From positions 1 to 32,348 of the forward strand of contig SLNP01000102.1 of NCBI GenBank assembly GCA_007132995.1: a DNA stretch of 32,348 nt, in the 5' to 3' direction. Position 1 is the first letter of the stretch; each line of letters opens with the position of its first letter. Both the position numbers and the translations under genes were made by a program. This document shows, piece by piece, positions 1 to 7,579 of this stretch. The notes beneath the pieces are model-generated. The model worked only from the letters and a program-made list of their open reading frames with translations. It did no database searches and was not told the origin of the DNA. Origin of the DNA: Bacteroidales bacterium (GTDB lineage: Bacteria; Bacteroidota; Bacteroidia; Bacteroidales; VadinHA17).

Positions 1-1
1 C

Positions 2-418
2 CATCCCGACGGACCAATGAGGCCCATACTGTTGGGCAGCACACCATATGATATCTCGTCTGCACGCGATGCAATAAATATGATACGCGACAGGGTTGAG
101 ATGCCTCAGGTGCCTGCCGGACTGACTCAGGAGGATTTTTTCGAGTGGGTTGTACATGAGAGGAGAATAGAGCTCGGCTTTGAAGGGCATCGCATGTTCG
201 ACCTCCGCAGGTGGAAGATGGGAGAGATACTGGGAGAGCCTATACATGGTATACGGATAAACTCTCAGGATCCCGATACCCCGGGCGAAGGGCCCTGGAA
301 CTATGAGGTGTTCCATGTCGAAGACAGGGTTTGGGAAGATAAGATGTACTGGTGGCCGCTGCCTTATGATGAGATAGTTAAGGCCCAGGGCAGACTTGAG
401 CAGAACCCCGAATGGTAA
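2..418 (+). CDS. SusD/RagB-family nutrient-binding outer membrane lipoprotein, C-terminal part (5' end outside window)
   Basis: The reading frame is open to the left edge of the window, so only the C-terminal part of the protein is present; the ATG at 17 is internal, not the true start. The visible part carries the C-terminal signature of SusD/RagB proteins: a run with HERRIELGFEGHRMFDLRRW, then a WWPLP segment and a terminal NPEW. In this family the protein is a surface lipoprotein that caps a SusC-type TonB-dependent transporter and binds glycans or other oligomers. The susC gene would be expected upstream, outside the window. Only 18 bp separate it from the next lipoprotein gene, which suggests one operon. 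The substrate cannot be read from this fragment. Confidence 0.9.
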   Translation, partial: HPDGPMRPILLGSTPYDISSARDAINMIRDRVEMPQVPAGLTQEDFFEWVVHERRIELGFEGHRMFDLRRWKMGEILGEPIHGIRINSQDPDTPGEGPWNYEVFHVEDRVWEDKMYWWPLPYDEIVKAQGRLEQNPEW

Positions 419-436
419 CAGCAGTAGTAATTCTAA

Positions 437-1831
437 ATGAAAAAGAGTATGGTTATGAAAAGACTATTAATATTACCTGTCCTTGCGGCACTCCTGTTCA
501 ATTCCTGCCAGGAGGATGTGTGGAGAGATCATGAGAACCCTCAGATCTACTTCCCGCAGCAGAGGGTTGAGGATGTTATCTTCACCACCGCCTGGATGTA
601 TGATACCGAAGAGTATACTATTCCCTTCGGTGTATATCTCTCAGGAGTGAGACCCGAAAATCAGAATAGCGACATCAATGTTGGTTTCGCAGTGAATGAG
701 GCGCTCGTAGATGAGTATAATGCCGACGAGGCCAACTTCTACGAAGGGCGCATGGAGCTGTTGCCGGCTAACTGCTATTCTATCGAGGGTAACTCAATGA
801 CTATTCCCAGAGGCGAGATAAACGGTTCTATACCCGTGAGGGTATTTACCGAAGAGGTGGCCGACCTCCCGCTGCTTAACGCCGGAGGAGACACCATCGT
901 CTATGTTATTCCCCTTGTGCTTACCAGCACCAGCGACTACAACCTTCACAGTGAGACCGAGAGAAGGATAGCCTTCGCCTCTGTTGTGCTTGACACCCCC
1001 AGGTTCTACTTCTGGGCCAACCGTGACGGGCCGGTCAATGTGAGCCGCAGGGTAACCGATGTAAATGACCCGGTAATCGAAGAGTTCCTTATCTCGGCCT
1101 ACGGGGTACATCATGATGACGACTATGTTCTCACTTTTGCCGTTGATGCGGATCTGGTACCCCCCGGGGGAGAGCTCCTGCCACCTGAGGCCTATGATCT
1201 CCCCACCCTCACTGTTACCATGGAGAGTGGGCAGACCACTGCCAATTTCCCGGTGAGTATAATCAACGACCAGATACCTGAGTACGCTGTGTCGTATACC
1301 TCAAGCCCATGGAATGAGCCTGTCTTCTACTTTCTGCCCATAGTGATAGAGAGTGCCAGCAGATATGGCCCAGATGAGGAGAAGTCGGTACTGATGTTGA
1401 GGGTCTCGGTGCGGAATGACTATGAGTTCAACTATCAGTCTGAAATTTCCAGAACCAATCTGGTTACCGGCCTTACCTATGCCAACAGCTTCCTCAGGCA
1501 GCCATCATCTTTGGGCCCCAATACCCTGAGGCTTTCGCATGTATCTACCTGGGGTACCGGCGCTGGAACCTTCCTTAATGTAGGATGGCCCCACCTTACC
1601 GGCTTTTATGCCCTAACAGTGGTGCCAACGGATGATCCTCGCAGATGGGGTGTGACAGCAGAGGCTATCACCAACGAGGGTGCTCAGAGCACCTACTCAG
1701 GGTTTGATTTCAATGAGGATGACAGCTACTACGACTGGTCTCTTGAGAGCTTCTTCCTGTTCTACAGGGTGAATAACGCTCAGGGCAGTCAGCAGTGGGA
1801 GATAGTAGAGATACTTGAAGCACAGCTATAG
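437..1831 (+). CDS. SusC/SusD-associated surface lipoprotein, BT_3987/DUF1735-like
   Basis: 464 residues. The N-terminus has two lysines, a hydrophobic run and a lipobox ending LLFNSC, with the lipidated cysteine near residue 24 followed by QED, as expected for an exported lipoprotein. The body is beta-rich. The part after the lipobox (an IYFPQQ segment, then DYTxPF-like strands) resembles the DUF1735/BT_3987 N-terminal domain found in lipoproteins next to SusC/SusD pairs; the C-terminal part may be a second beta domain of the DUF4361 type. Such proteins are thought to help bind glycans at the surface, but no catalytic motif is visible. An in-frame ATG at 455 is an alternative start that still keeps the signal peptide. 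It is the last gene before a strong terminator. The family assignment is by eye. Confidence 0.75.
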   Translation: MKKSMVMKRLLILPVLAALLFNSCQEDVWRDHENPQIYFPQQRVEDVIFTTAWMYDTEEYTIPFGVYLSGVRPENQNSDINVGFAVNEALVDEYNADEANFYEGRMELLPANCYSIEGNSMTIPRGEINGSIPVRVFTEEVADLPLLNAGGDTIVYVIPLVLTSTSDYNLHSETERRIAFASVVLDTPRFYFWANRDGPVNVSRRVTDVNDPVIEEFLISAYGVHHDDDYVLTFAVDADLVPPGGELLPPEAYDLPTLTVTMESGQTTANFPVSIINDQIPEYAVSYTSSPWNEPVFYFLPIVIESASRYGPDEEKSVLMLRVSVRNDYEFNYQSEISRTNLVTGLTYANSFLRQPSSLGPNTLRLSHVSTWGTGAGTFLNVGWPHLTGFYALTVVPTDDPRRWGVTAEAITNEGAQSTYSGFDFNEDDSYYDWSLESFFLFYRVNNAQGSQQWEIVEILEAQL

Positions 1832-1915
1832 TATCTCTCTATAGCCCGTAAGCGGATAGCTTATGGCTTTCTGAAACGGGTGCAAAAAAGATACATGGCA
1901 GTATGATGATAAGAT

Positions 1916-1949
1916 GACAGGCAGCGCATAGCTGCCTGTCTCTTTTTTA
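1916..1949 (+). terminator. Rho-independent terminator of the SusD operon
   Basis: A perfect 10-bp stem (GACAGGCAGC at 1916-1925 with GCTGCCTGTC at 1931-1940) has a 5-nt loop GCATA and is followed by TCTTTTTT. It lies 84 bp after the lipoprotein stop codon. Confidence 0.9.
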
Positions 1950-1956
1950 TCGTAAC

Positions 1957-1990
1957 ACTCTGTTAACACAGAGTATTCCTATTTTTTTTT
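1957..1990 (+). terminator. Second inverted repeat with T-tract, possible back-up terminator
   Basis: ACTCTGT (1957-1963) and ACAGAGT (1968-1974) form a perfect 7-bp stem with loop TAAC. A 9-T run follows at 1982-1990, six bases after the stem. The gap before the T-run makes it a weaker terminator than the one upstream; it could equally be an operator for the next gene. Confidence 0.4.
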
Positions 1991-2122
1991 ACATTGCAAC
2001 CAGAACTATTATTGGGCGGCCCTGTAGGGTAAATCGCCGCATGAGTGTCATTCTTAGTGAGAGGGTTTCATCACGGCGATTCTTGCATTGTCGCGAGTAA
2101 GTACCTGTAAAAACATGATGTT

Positions 2123-2824
2123 ATGAAAAAAATTACTACAGCTATTCTCTTTACTCTGCTTGCAGGAGCCCTGACACTACAGGCTCAGCAGAACAAGAGC
2201 GTTAGGGTTCTCGGCGATACCAGCCTTGAGAAGATATTACCGCAGGAGATGCTTTTTCACTTCGATAATTTCCGCGAGGCTACTGTTATAAGGGAAGAGG
2301 GTGTGGAGAATACCGTTCGTCTCAACTTCAATCTCTATACAAGGCAGATACTCTACCTCTCATCGGGTCAGCAGGCGCTTGTACTCAGCAGACCGTACGA
2401 GGTAGAGCGCATTAAGATTGGCGATGCCGTGTGGGAGCCTGTTGATGCCGGTTTTGGCGAGCTTCTTTACTATGATGGCACCAATAAGCTCTTCAGGGTG
2501 AAGAGAACCACCATTACAGATGTGAGGCGCGAGGGTGGCTTCGGTATCACCTCATCTATCTCTGCCACCACCAATGTTACATCCCATGCCGATGCCAGTG
2601 GTGCGATAGAAGAGGTCCTGCCTGCCGGTCATTACGATTTCGAGACCCGTGAGAGCTATCGTCTGGTGGTGAACGGCCGCTCGTACAGTGCCGATGCACG
2701 GGGGTTCAGGAATGCCTTCCCGGGCAATAACCGTGATATAAGGAGGTTTATTCGCGATAACTCGATAGATTTTGATAAGAAAGAGCACCTTCTGAAGCTG
2801 ATAAAGTTCTGCAGTGAGTTGTAG
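2123..2824 (+). CDS. Secreted protein of unknown function, first of a tandem paralogous pair
   Basis: 233 residues. A signal peptide is clear: MKKITTAILFTLLAGALTLQ, then AQQ with probable cleavage after residue 21. There is no lipobox and no later membrane segment, so it should be periplasmic or released. I do not recognise the family. The body alternates short strands; landmarks are a LPQEMLF segment near residue 40, NLYTRQILYL near 74, RVKRTTITD near 125, a Ser/Thr-rich stretch around 142-155, YDFETR near 172 and YSADARGF near 190. The same landmarks, in the same order and spacing, occur in the next gene, which has the same length, so the two arose by tandem duplication. No catalytic motif is apparent. 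A strong terminator upstream suggests a promoter of its own. Confidence 0.8.
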   Translation: MKKITTAILFTLLAGALTLQAQQNKSVRVLGDTSLEKILPQEMLFHFDNFREATVIREEGVENTVRLNFNLYTRQILYLSSGQQALVLSRPYEVERIKIGDAVWEPVDAGFGELLYYDGTNKLFRVKRTTITDVRREGGFGITSSISATTNVTSHADASGAIEEVLPAGHYDFETRESYRLVVNGRSYSADARGFRNAFPGNNRDIRRFIRDNSIDFDKKEHLLKLIKFCSEL

Positions 2825-2988
2825 GGGCATGAGAGAGCCCCCGGCCGGTGGCCGACCTCTGCTGTTGAACTGCTGAGTCGTTGAGTGTTGTCTGTGAGCA
2901 GTTTGCCAACTATCATCTCTTATGGGATATCTGCGGCACATTTTTTGGAGAAAGAGATTAAACAGACATATTTAAATAGATATCAGTT

Positions 2989-3690
2989 ATGAGAACAATT
3001 ATTTCACTGCTTTTAATGACACTCTTCATACATGCAGGGGCTCAGCAGAGGGTTACCCGCCTAATAATTGGTGAGGCTATCCTTGAGAATGAGCTTCCCC
3101 ATGAGATGCTCTTCGCATTTCCCGAACTGCGGGAGGCTTTACTGGTCTTTACCGATGCTTCGCAGCACCGTACCAGTGTGAATATTAACCTCTATACCGG
3201 AGATCTCCTCTTCCTTAATCAGTATGGCAGGCCTCTTGTGCTTGATGATACCGATATCATTGATAGGATAGCCATAGATGATGAGGTGTGGATACCGATA
3301 GAGAACACCTTCGGAGAGGTTGTTTATCGTGACGGACCGGTTATGCTTGTAAGGGTTAAACGGACAACCGTTACCGACCACAGGAAGGAGTCCGGCTTCG
3401 GAATGATGTCTTCAACGGCCTCTGTTAGCAGTGCCAGCTCTGTAATAACGCAAGACCATCTCTTTGCCGATACCCGTGAAGTGAACGAGTATGACTTTGA
3501 GACCCGTGACCGTTACCGGCTTATAACACCAAGGGGCACCTACACTGCCGAAGCCAGAGGTTTCTTCCGCGGTTTCCGGGGTGTCAACAGAAGGTTTGTC
3601 AATAACTTTGTCGAGGAGAACCAGATCGATTTCAGCGAAGAGGAAGATCTTATAACACTGCTTAGAGCTGTAATGGCCGAGCAGCAGTAG
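2989..3690 (+). CDS. Secreted protein of unknown function, second of a tandem paralogous pair
   Basis: 233 residues, the same length as its upstream neighbour. A signal peptide covers about residues 1-18 (ending HAGA, then QQ). It shares with the neighbour LPHEMLF, NLYTG, RVKRTTVTD, GFGMMSS, YDFETRDRYRL and YTAEARGF, in the same order; by eye roughly two residues in five are identical. The Ser/Thr-rich middle (SSTASVSSASS) is the most diverged region and the C-terminus is more acidic. The gap between the pair is 164 bp with no clear T-tract terminator, so they may be cotranscribed. Function is unknown; a structural or envelope role is only a guess from secretion and the lack of enzyme motifs. 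Confidence 0.8.
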   Translation: MRTIISLLLMTLFIHAGAQQRVTRLIIGEAILENELPHEMLFAFPELREALLVFTDASQHRTSVNINLYTGDLLFLNQYGRPLVLDDTDIIDRIAIDDEVWIPIENTFGEVVYRDGPVMLVRVKRTTVTDHRKESGFGMMSSTASVSSASSVITQDHLFADTREVNEYDFETRDRYRLITPRGTYTAEARGFFRGFRGVNRRFVNNFVEENQIDFSEEEDLITLLRAVMAEQQ

Positions 3691-3728
3691 AAGAGGGTTC
3701 CCCTTCCTGCACTCTCCCCTTTTTTCCC

Positions 3729-3736
3729 TATTTTTG
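3729..3736 (+). promoter_or_regulatory. Candidate Bacteroidota -7 box for aspS
   Basis: TATTTTTG matches the TAnnTTTG consensus exactly, 28 bp before the aspS start, implying a leader of about 20 nt. No clear TTG -33 element was found at the usual distance. Confidence 0.45.
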
Positions 3737-3764
3737 TCACGATGAACAGAAATAGAGAGAGCCG

Positions 3765-5513
3765 ATGTACAGAACTGACAGATGTGGTGACCTAAGGGCC
3801 GGCGACGAAGGCCGTGTTGTAACACTTTGCGGATGGGTGCAGAGAATAAGGGAACTTGGAGGCATGGTCTTTATTGACCTTCGTGACCGGTATGGTATCA
3901 CTCAACTGGTTTTTAGCCGTGATATTGACAATGAACTTTGTGACCGGGCCGTTGAGCTTGGGCGGGAGTTTGTCATATCGGTATCTGGCCGGGTTACCCT
4001 GAGAAGCAACAGGAACAGCCAGATGCCTACCGGCGATGTAGAGATTGTAGTCTCTGATCTGGAGATACTTAACCGTAGTGAGACACCTCCCTTTACCGTT
4101 GAAGATGATACCGACGGAGGCGATGATCTCAGAATGAGGTACAGGTATCTTGATCTGCGCAGGCCCTCAGTTATGCAGAAGATTATGCTGCGCCACAAAA
4201 TGGCCAGGGAGGTCAGAAACTATATGGACAGCAACGACTTTATAGAAGTCGAGACTCCTGTGCTTTACAAATCTACCCCTGAGGGGGCAAGAGACTATGT
4301 TGTCCCTTCCCGTATTCACAAGGGAGAGTTCTATGCCCTGCCTCAGTCACCGCAGACGCTTAAGCAGCTGTTGATGGTAGCCGGATTTGATCGTTACTAT
4401 CAGATTGTGAGGTGTTTCCGTGATGAGGACCTAAGGGCCGACAGGCAGCCTGAGTTTACCCAGATAGATTGTGAGCTAAGTTTTGTTACCCGCGATGAGA
4501 TATTTACAGTTTTTGAGGGGCTTGCCCGGCATCTCTTTACCACCATTCTGGGCAGGGAGATAGAGCGACCCTTCAGGCGTATGCCCTACAGCGAAGCTGT
4601 AAGTCGTTACGGAACTGATAAGCCCGACCTCAGGTTTGGTATGCCGATAACAGAAATTACCGACCTTGTGAAAGGGATAGGTTTCCAGGTATTTGACAAC
4701 GCCGGTTATACCGGTGCCATCGTGGCGCCCCTTTGCGGCAACTACAGCCGGAAACAGATAGATGAACTGACCGGGTGGGTAAGGAGGCCACAGATTGGGG
4801 CATCAGGCCTGATCTATATAAAGTCGGGCAGCGATGGCTCGGTTAAATCGCCGGTTGGAAAATACTTTAACGATGAGTCTCTGCTGCATATAGCGGCGGA
4901 AGCGGGCGCCACCGGCGATGATCTGACCCTGATAGTGTCGGGTGATAGAGATAGCGCCCTGCGTGCTCTTGGCGAACTGCGCCTTGAGATGGGGCGCCGG
5001 CTGGGCCTTCGCGACAGCGACAGCTTTGCGCCGCTCTGGGTTGTTGACTTCCCATTGCTGGAGTGGGATGGAGATGACGGCAGGTATTATGCCATGCACC
5101 ATCCCTTTACCACCCCCCTGGAGGAGGATCGGCATCTCCTCTCAGACAACCCCGGTAAGGTGAGGGCCAATGCCTATGATCTTGTTATCAACGGGGTAGA
5201 GATAGGGGGAGGGTCACTTAGAATATATGATCAGGATTTGCAGAGAGAGCTCTTCTCTGCCCTTGGATATAGCCGCGAACAGGCCGAAAGGGAGTTTGGA
5301 TTCCTTATGAATGCCTTCAGGTATGGTGCCCCGCCACACGGAGGTATTGCCTTTGGCTTTGACAGGTGGACCGCCCTTATGGGTGGCGGGGAGTCTATAA
5401 GGGACTTTATTGCCTTCCCCAAGAATAACTCGGCCAGAGATGTGATGATAGATTCACCTTCACCGCTGAGTGATGATCAGCTGGCTGAGCTTTCGCTGAG
5501 GTTGAGGGATTAG
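3765..5513 (+). CDS. aspS: Aspartate--tRNA ligase (AspRS)
   Basis: 582 residues, usual for bacterial-type AspRS. It charges tRNA-Asp with aspartate in an ATP-dependent two-step reaction in the cytoplasm. Domain order: an N-terminal OB-fold anticodon-binding domain (about 1-105), the class II catalytic core, and the bacterial GAD insertion (roughly 280-420). Visible motifs are the flipping-loop segment YALPQSPQ near 190, motif 2 [14 protein letters not shown] (218-231), the AMHHPFT segment, and motif 3 [10 protein letters not shown] near 530. The start gives a direct entry into the OB domain, with AGAGAG upstream. Whether it discriminates tRNA-Asp from tRNA-Asn cannot be read by eye. It faces miaB across a 24-bp gap. 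Confidence 0.97.
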   Translation: MYRTDRCGDLRAGDEGRVVTLCGWVQRIRELGGMVFIDLRDRYGITQLVFSRDIDNELCDRAVELGREFVISVSGRVTLRSNRNSQMPTGDVEIVVSDLEILNRSETPPFTVEDDTDGGDDLRMRYRYLDLRRPSVMQKIMLRHKMAREVRNYMDSNDFIEVETPVLYKSTPEGARDYVVPSRIHKGEFYALPQSPQTLKQLLMVAGFDRYYQIVRCFRDEDLRADRQPEFTQIDCELSFVTRDEIFTVFEGLARHLFTTILGREIERPFRRMPYSEAVSRYGTDKPDLRFGMPITEITDLVKGIGFQVFDNAGYTGAIVAPLCGNYSRKQIDELTGWVRRPQIGASGLIYIKSGSDGSVKSPVGKYFNDESLLHIAAEAGATGDDLTLIVSGDRDSALRALGELRLEMGRRLGLRDSDSFAPLWVVDFPLLEWDGDDGRYYAMHHPFTTPLEEDRHLLSDNPGKVRANAYDLVINGVEIGGGSLRIYDQDLQRELFSALGYSREQAEREFGFLMNAFRYGAPPHGGIAFGFDRWTALMGGGESIRDFIAFPKNNSARDVMIDSPSPLSDDQLAELSLRLRD

Positions 5514-5537
5514 GTGGCCTGTTGCCGCCCCTCCCTC

Positions 5538-6884
5538 TTATTGAGAACCGGTACTGTTTGCAGTTCCGGTTCTGCGCCCTGTCAGGGTGGCTGATGTGTA
5601 ACCCTCTATGGTAACATTGAGATAGTCGCCGGGGCTCTCTCCTGCCGAGGGGAATACAACTACCTGGTTGTAGCTGTTTCTGCCAAAGAGGTGGTTTTGA
5701 GACCTTTTTGAGACCCCCTCTACCAGTACCTCAACGCACGAACCCATAAGGGCTCTCTTACTGCGGAGCGAGAGGTCTCCCTGCAGCTCTATTATCTCCC
5801 TGAGACGCCTCTTCTTTACAGTTTCGGGAACATCATCGGGGAGATTCCCGGCCGCATAGGTTCCGGGTCTCTCGCTATAGGCGAACATATAGGCAAAATC
5901 GAACCCTGCCCACTCCATAAGGGTGAGTGTCTCCGTATGATCGCTGTCGCTTTCGGTACAGAATCCGGTAATGATATCTGTCGAAATTGCGCAGTCGGGG
6001 AGCAGCCTCCTTATAAGCTTTACCTTCCCGATATATGCTTCGCGGGTGTAGCTTCTTTTCATAAGTGACAGAATCCTGCTGCTGCCACTCTGTAGCGGAA
6101 GGTGTATGTGCCTGCATATATTGGGATGCCCGGCCATGGTCTGCAGGAGCTTTTCAGAAATATCTTTTGGGTGATTTGTAGAGAATCGTATCCTGACGCC
6201 TCTGTCTACTTTGGCTACCATCTCAAGGAGAGTGCTGAAATCGACCTTCCGGCTACCGGATGAGTAGCTGTATGAGTCGACATTCTGCCCCAGCAGGGTT
6301 ATCTCCCTGAAACCTCTGGCGGCCAGATCTTCGGCCTCGGCCACTATAGAGCGCGGGTCACGACTTCTCTCTTCGCCTCTGGTATAGGGCACCACGCAGT
6401 AGGAGCAGAGGTTGTTGCACCCTCTCATTATAGCAATAAAAGCTGAAACACCGTTTTTGCTTAGCCTTACAGGTGTAATATCGGCATAGGTCTCCTCTTG
6501 AGAGAGCAGTACATTCACCCCTTTCTGCCCTGTGCCGGCCTCTTCTATAAGTCGGGGCAGCTGGCGATATGCATCTGGCCCTACAACCAGATCGATCATC
6601 TTCTCTCTCTCCAGCAGCCTCTCTTTAAGCCTCTCGGCCATGCAGCCGATAACTCCGACCAAAGCTCCGGGCCTGTTGCGTTTCTCTCTTCTGAAAATAT
6701 CGAGCCGCCCCCATACACGCTGCTCTGCATTCTCCCGTATAGAGCATGTGTTTATAAGCAGAATATCTGCCTCTTCCATCTTGCTGCAGTGGGAGTATCC
6801 GCTATCCTGCAGCAGTGAGATAACGATCTCAGTGTCGGCAACATTCATCTGGCAACCATATGTCTCTATGTAAAAGGATGTCAT
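5538..6884 (-). CDS. miaB: tRNA-2-methylthio-N6-dimethylallyladenosine synthase (MiaB)
   Basis: 448 residues. MiaB is a radical-SAM methylthiotransferase that converts i6A37 to ms2i6A37 in tRNAs reading UNN codons. All three parts are present. The N-terminal UPF0004 domain holds the auxiliary-cluster cysteines C11 (YGCQMN), C47 (NTCSIR) and C81 (IGCMAER). The radical-SAM core has CNNLCSYC with C156, C160 and C163. The C-terminal TRAM domain is at about 375-440 (VEVLVEG, GRNSYNQVVVF). The NTCSIRENAE and GCNNLCSYC wording favours MiaB over MtaB or RimO. TAGGAG lies about 10 nt before the ATG. It is divergent from the SPOR-domain gene. Confidence 0.95.
   Translation of the reverse strand: MTSFYIETYGCQMNVADTEIVISLLQDSGYSHCSKMEEADILLINTCSIRENAEQRVWGRLDIFRREKRNRPGALVGVIGCMAERLKERLLEREKMIDLVVGPDAYRQLPRLIEEAGTGQKGVNVLLSQEETYADITPVRLSKNGVSAFIAIMRGCNNLCSYCVVPYTRGEERSRDPRSIVAEAEDLAARGFREITLLGQNVDSYSYSSGSRKVDFSTLLEMVAKVDRGVRIRFSTNHPKDISEKLLQTMAGHPNICRHIHLPLQSGSSRILSLMKRSYTREAYIGKVKLIRRLLPDCAISTDIITGFCTESDSDHTETLTLMEWAGFDFAYMFAYSERPGTYAAGNLPDDVPETVKKRRLREIIELQGDLSLRSKRALMGSCVEVLVEGVSKRSQNHLFGRNSYNQVVVFPSAGESPGDYLNVTIEGYTSATLTGRRTGTANSTGSQ
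5544..5573. terminator. Strong hairpin at the convergent aspS/miaB junction
   Basis: AGAACCGG (5544-5551) pairs perfectly with CCGGTTCT (5566-5573). Inside it, ACTG pairs with CAGT around a TTTG loop, leaving one T/T mismatch, so the arm is 12 bp plus one mismatch. It lies just after the aspS stop and inside the last codons of miaB. Neither strand has a good T-tract after it, so it may act as an RNA 3'-end stabiliser rather than a classical terminator. Confidence 0.4.
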
Positions 6885-6949
6885 ACCTCAACTCCTAAAT
6901 GGGTTGTCTGTGCCATCTGGCCGGGAGCAATGATCTGTTGTTGGTGCCA

Positions 6950-6957
6950 CAAATATA
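6950..6957 (-). promoter_or_regulatory. Candidate -7 box for miaB
   Basis: On the minus strand the sequence reads TATATTTG, an exact TAnnTTTG match, 65 bp upstream of the miaB start. No good -33 TTG was seen. Confidence 0.4.
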
Positions 6958-7096
6958 GCACATATATGTTCTATGATTGTTTGTTGACCTTGAATAGTTT
7001 GCTCGCAATGTTGCCGCAGGAAACTTAATGAATAGAGAGGTAGGTATGAAAGACAAAAAATAGCTAACTTCGCAGCATGCAAACTGGTGATATTAT

Positions 7097-7579
7097 ATGA
7101 GAATAGTTGCACTGCTACTTGTTTTTGCTGCTTTTCCCGCCTTGAGGGCTTTTGCACAGCCTGTTGTGAGCAGTACCGACCTTTTGAATGTTATAAGATG
7201 TGAGGAGGGTAGCGAGAGGGGTGCTCTCCGCATTCTGCAGGACCCCAGGGTTGACACCTTGATTAGCAGGTATGTCGAGGCTAACAGGCTTGCCGGTGGT
7301 GTTCAGGGTTACAGGATACTTATTTACCGGAGGGGTCACCCTACCGCCCGGCAGGAGGCAGACAATACCGTTTTACAGTTTCATGATAAACTGCCTGAAG
7401 TGCCCCTATATCTGGATTTTGAGAGCCCCGACTACTATGTTATACGAGTCGGTGACTACAGAACCATGATAGAGGCTGCAAAGAAGCTTCCTGAAATAAG
7501 GAGACACTTCCCCAATGCCTATATAGTCTCCTCAGTAATAAAGATTAACAGTGAGCAATCACAGCAGATAGATGAGTGA
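7097..7579 (+). CDS. Secreted SPOR-domain protein
   Basis: 160 residues. A signal peptide spans about 1-20 (hydrophobic run ending AFA, then QP). A short N-terminal region (21-70) precedes a SPOR-type domain at about 71-150: GYRILIYRRG, the repeat half with ARQEAD, YYVIRVGDYRTMIEA, and FPNAYIVSSVI. SPOR domains bind denuded septal peptidoglycan, so a wall-associated periplasmic role fits, though none of the standard named SPOR proteins is indicated. The stop codon overlaps the start of the PurF-like gene by 8 bp, so the two are translated from one message. A weak TAACTTCG box lies 25 bp before the start. Confidence 0.8.
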   Translation: MRIVALLLVFAAFPALRAFAQPVVSSTDLLNVIRCEEGSERGALRILQDPRVDTLISRYVEANRLAGGVQGYRILIYRRGHPTARQEADNTVLQFHDKLPEVPLYLDFESPDYYVIRVGDYRTMIEAAKKLPEIRRHFPNAYIVSSVIKINSEQSQQIDE

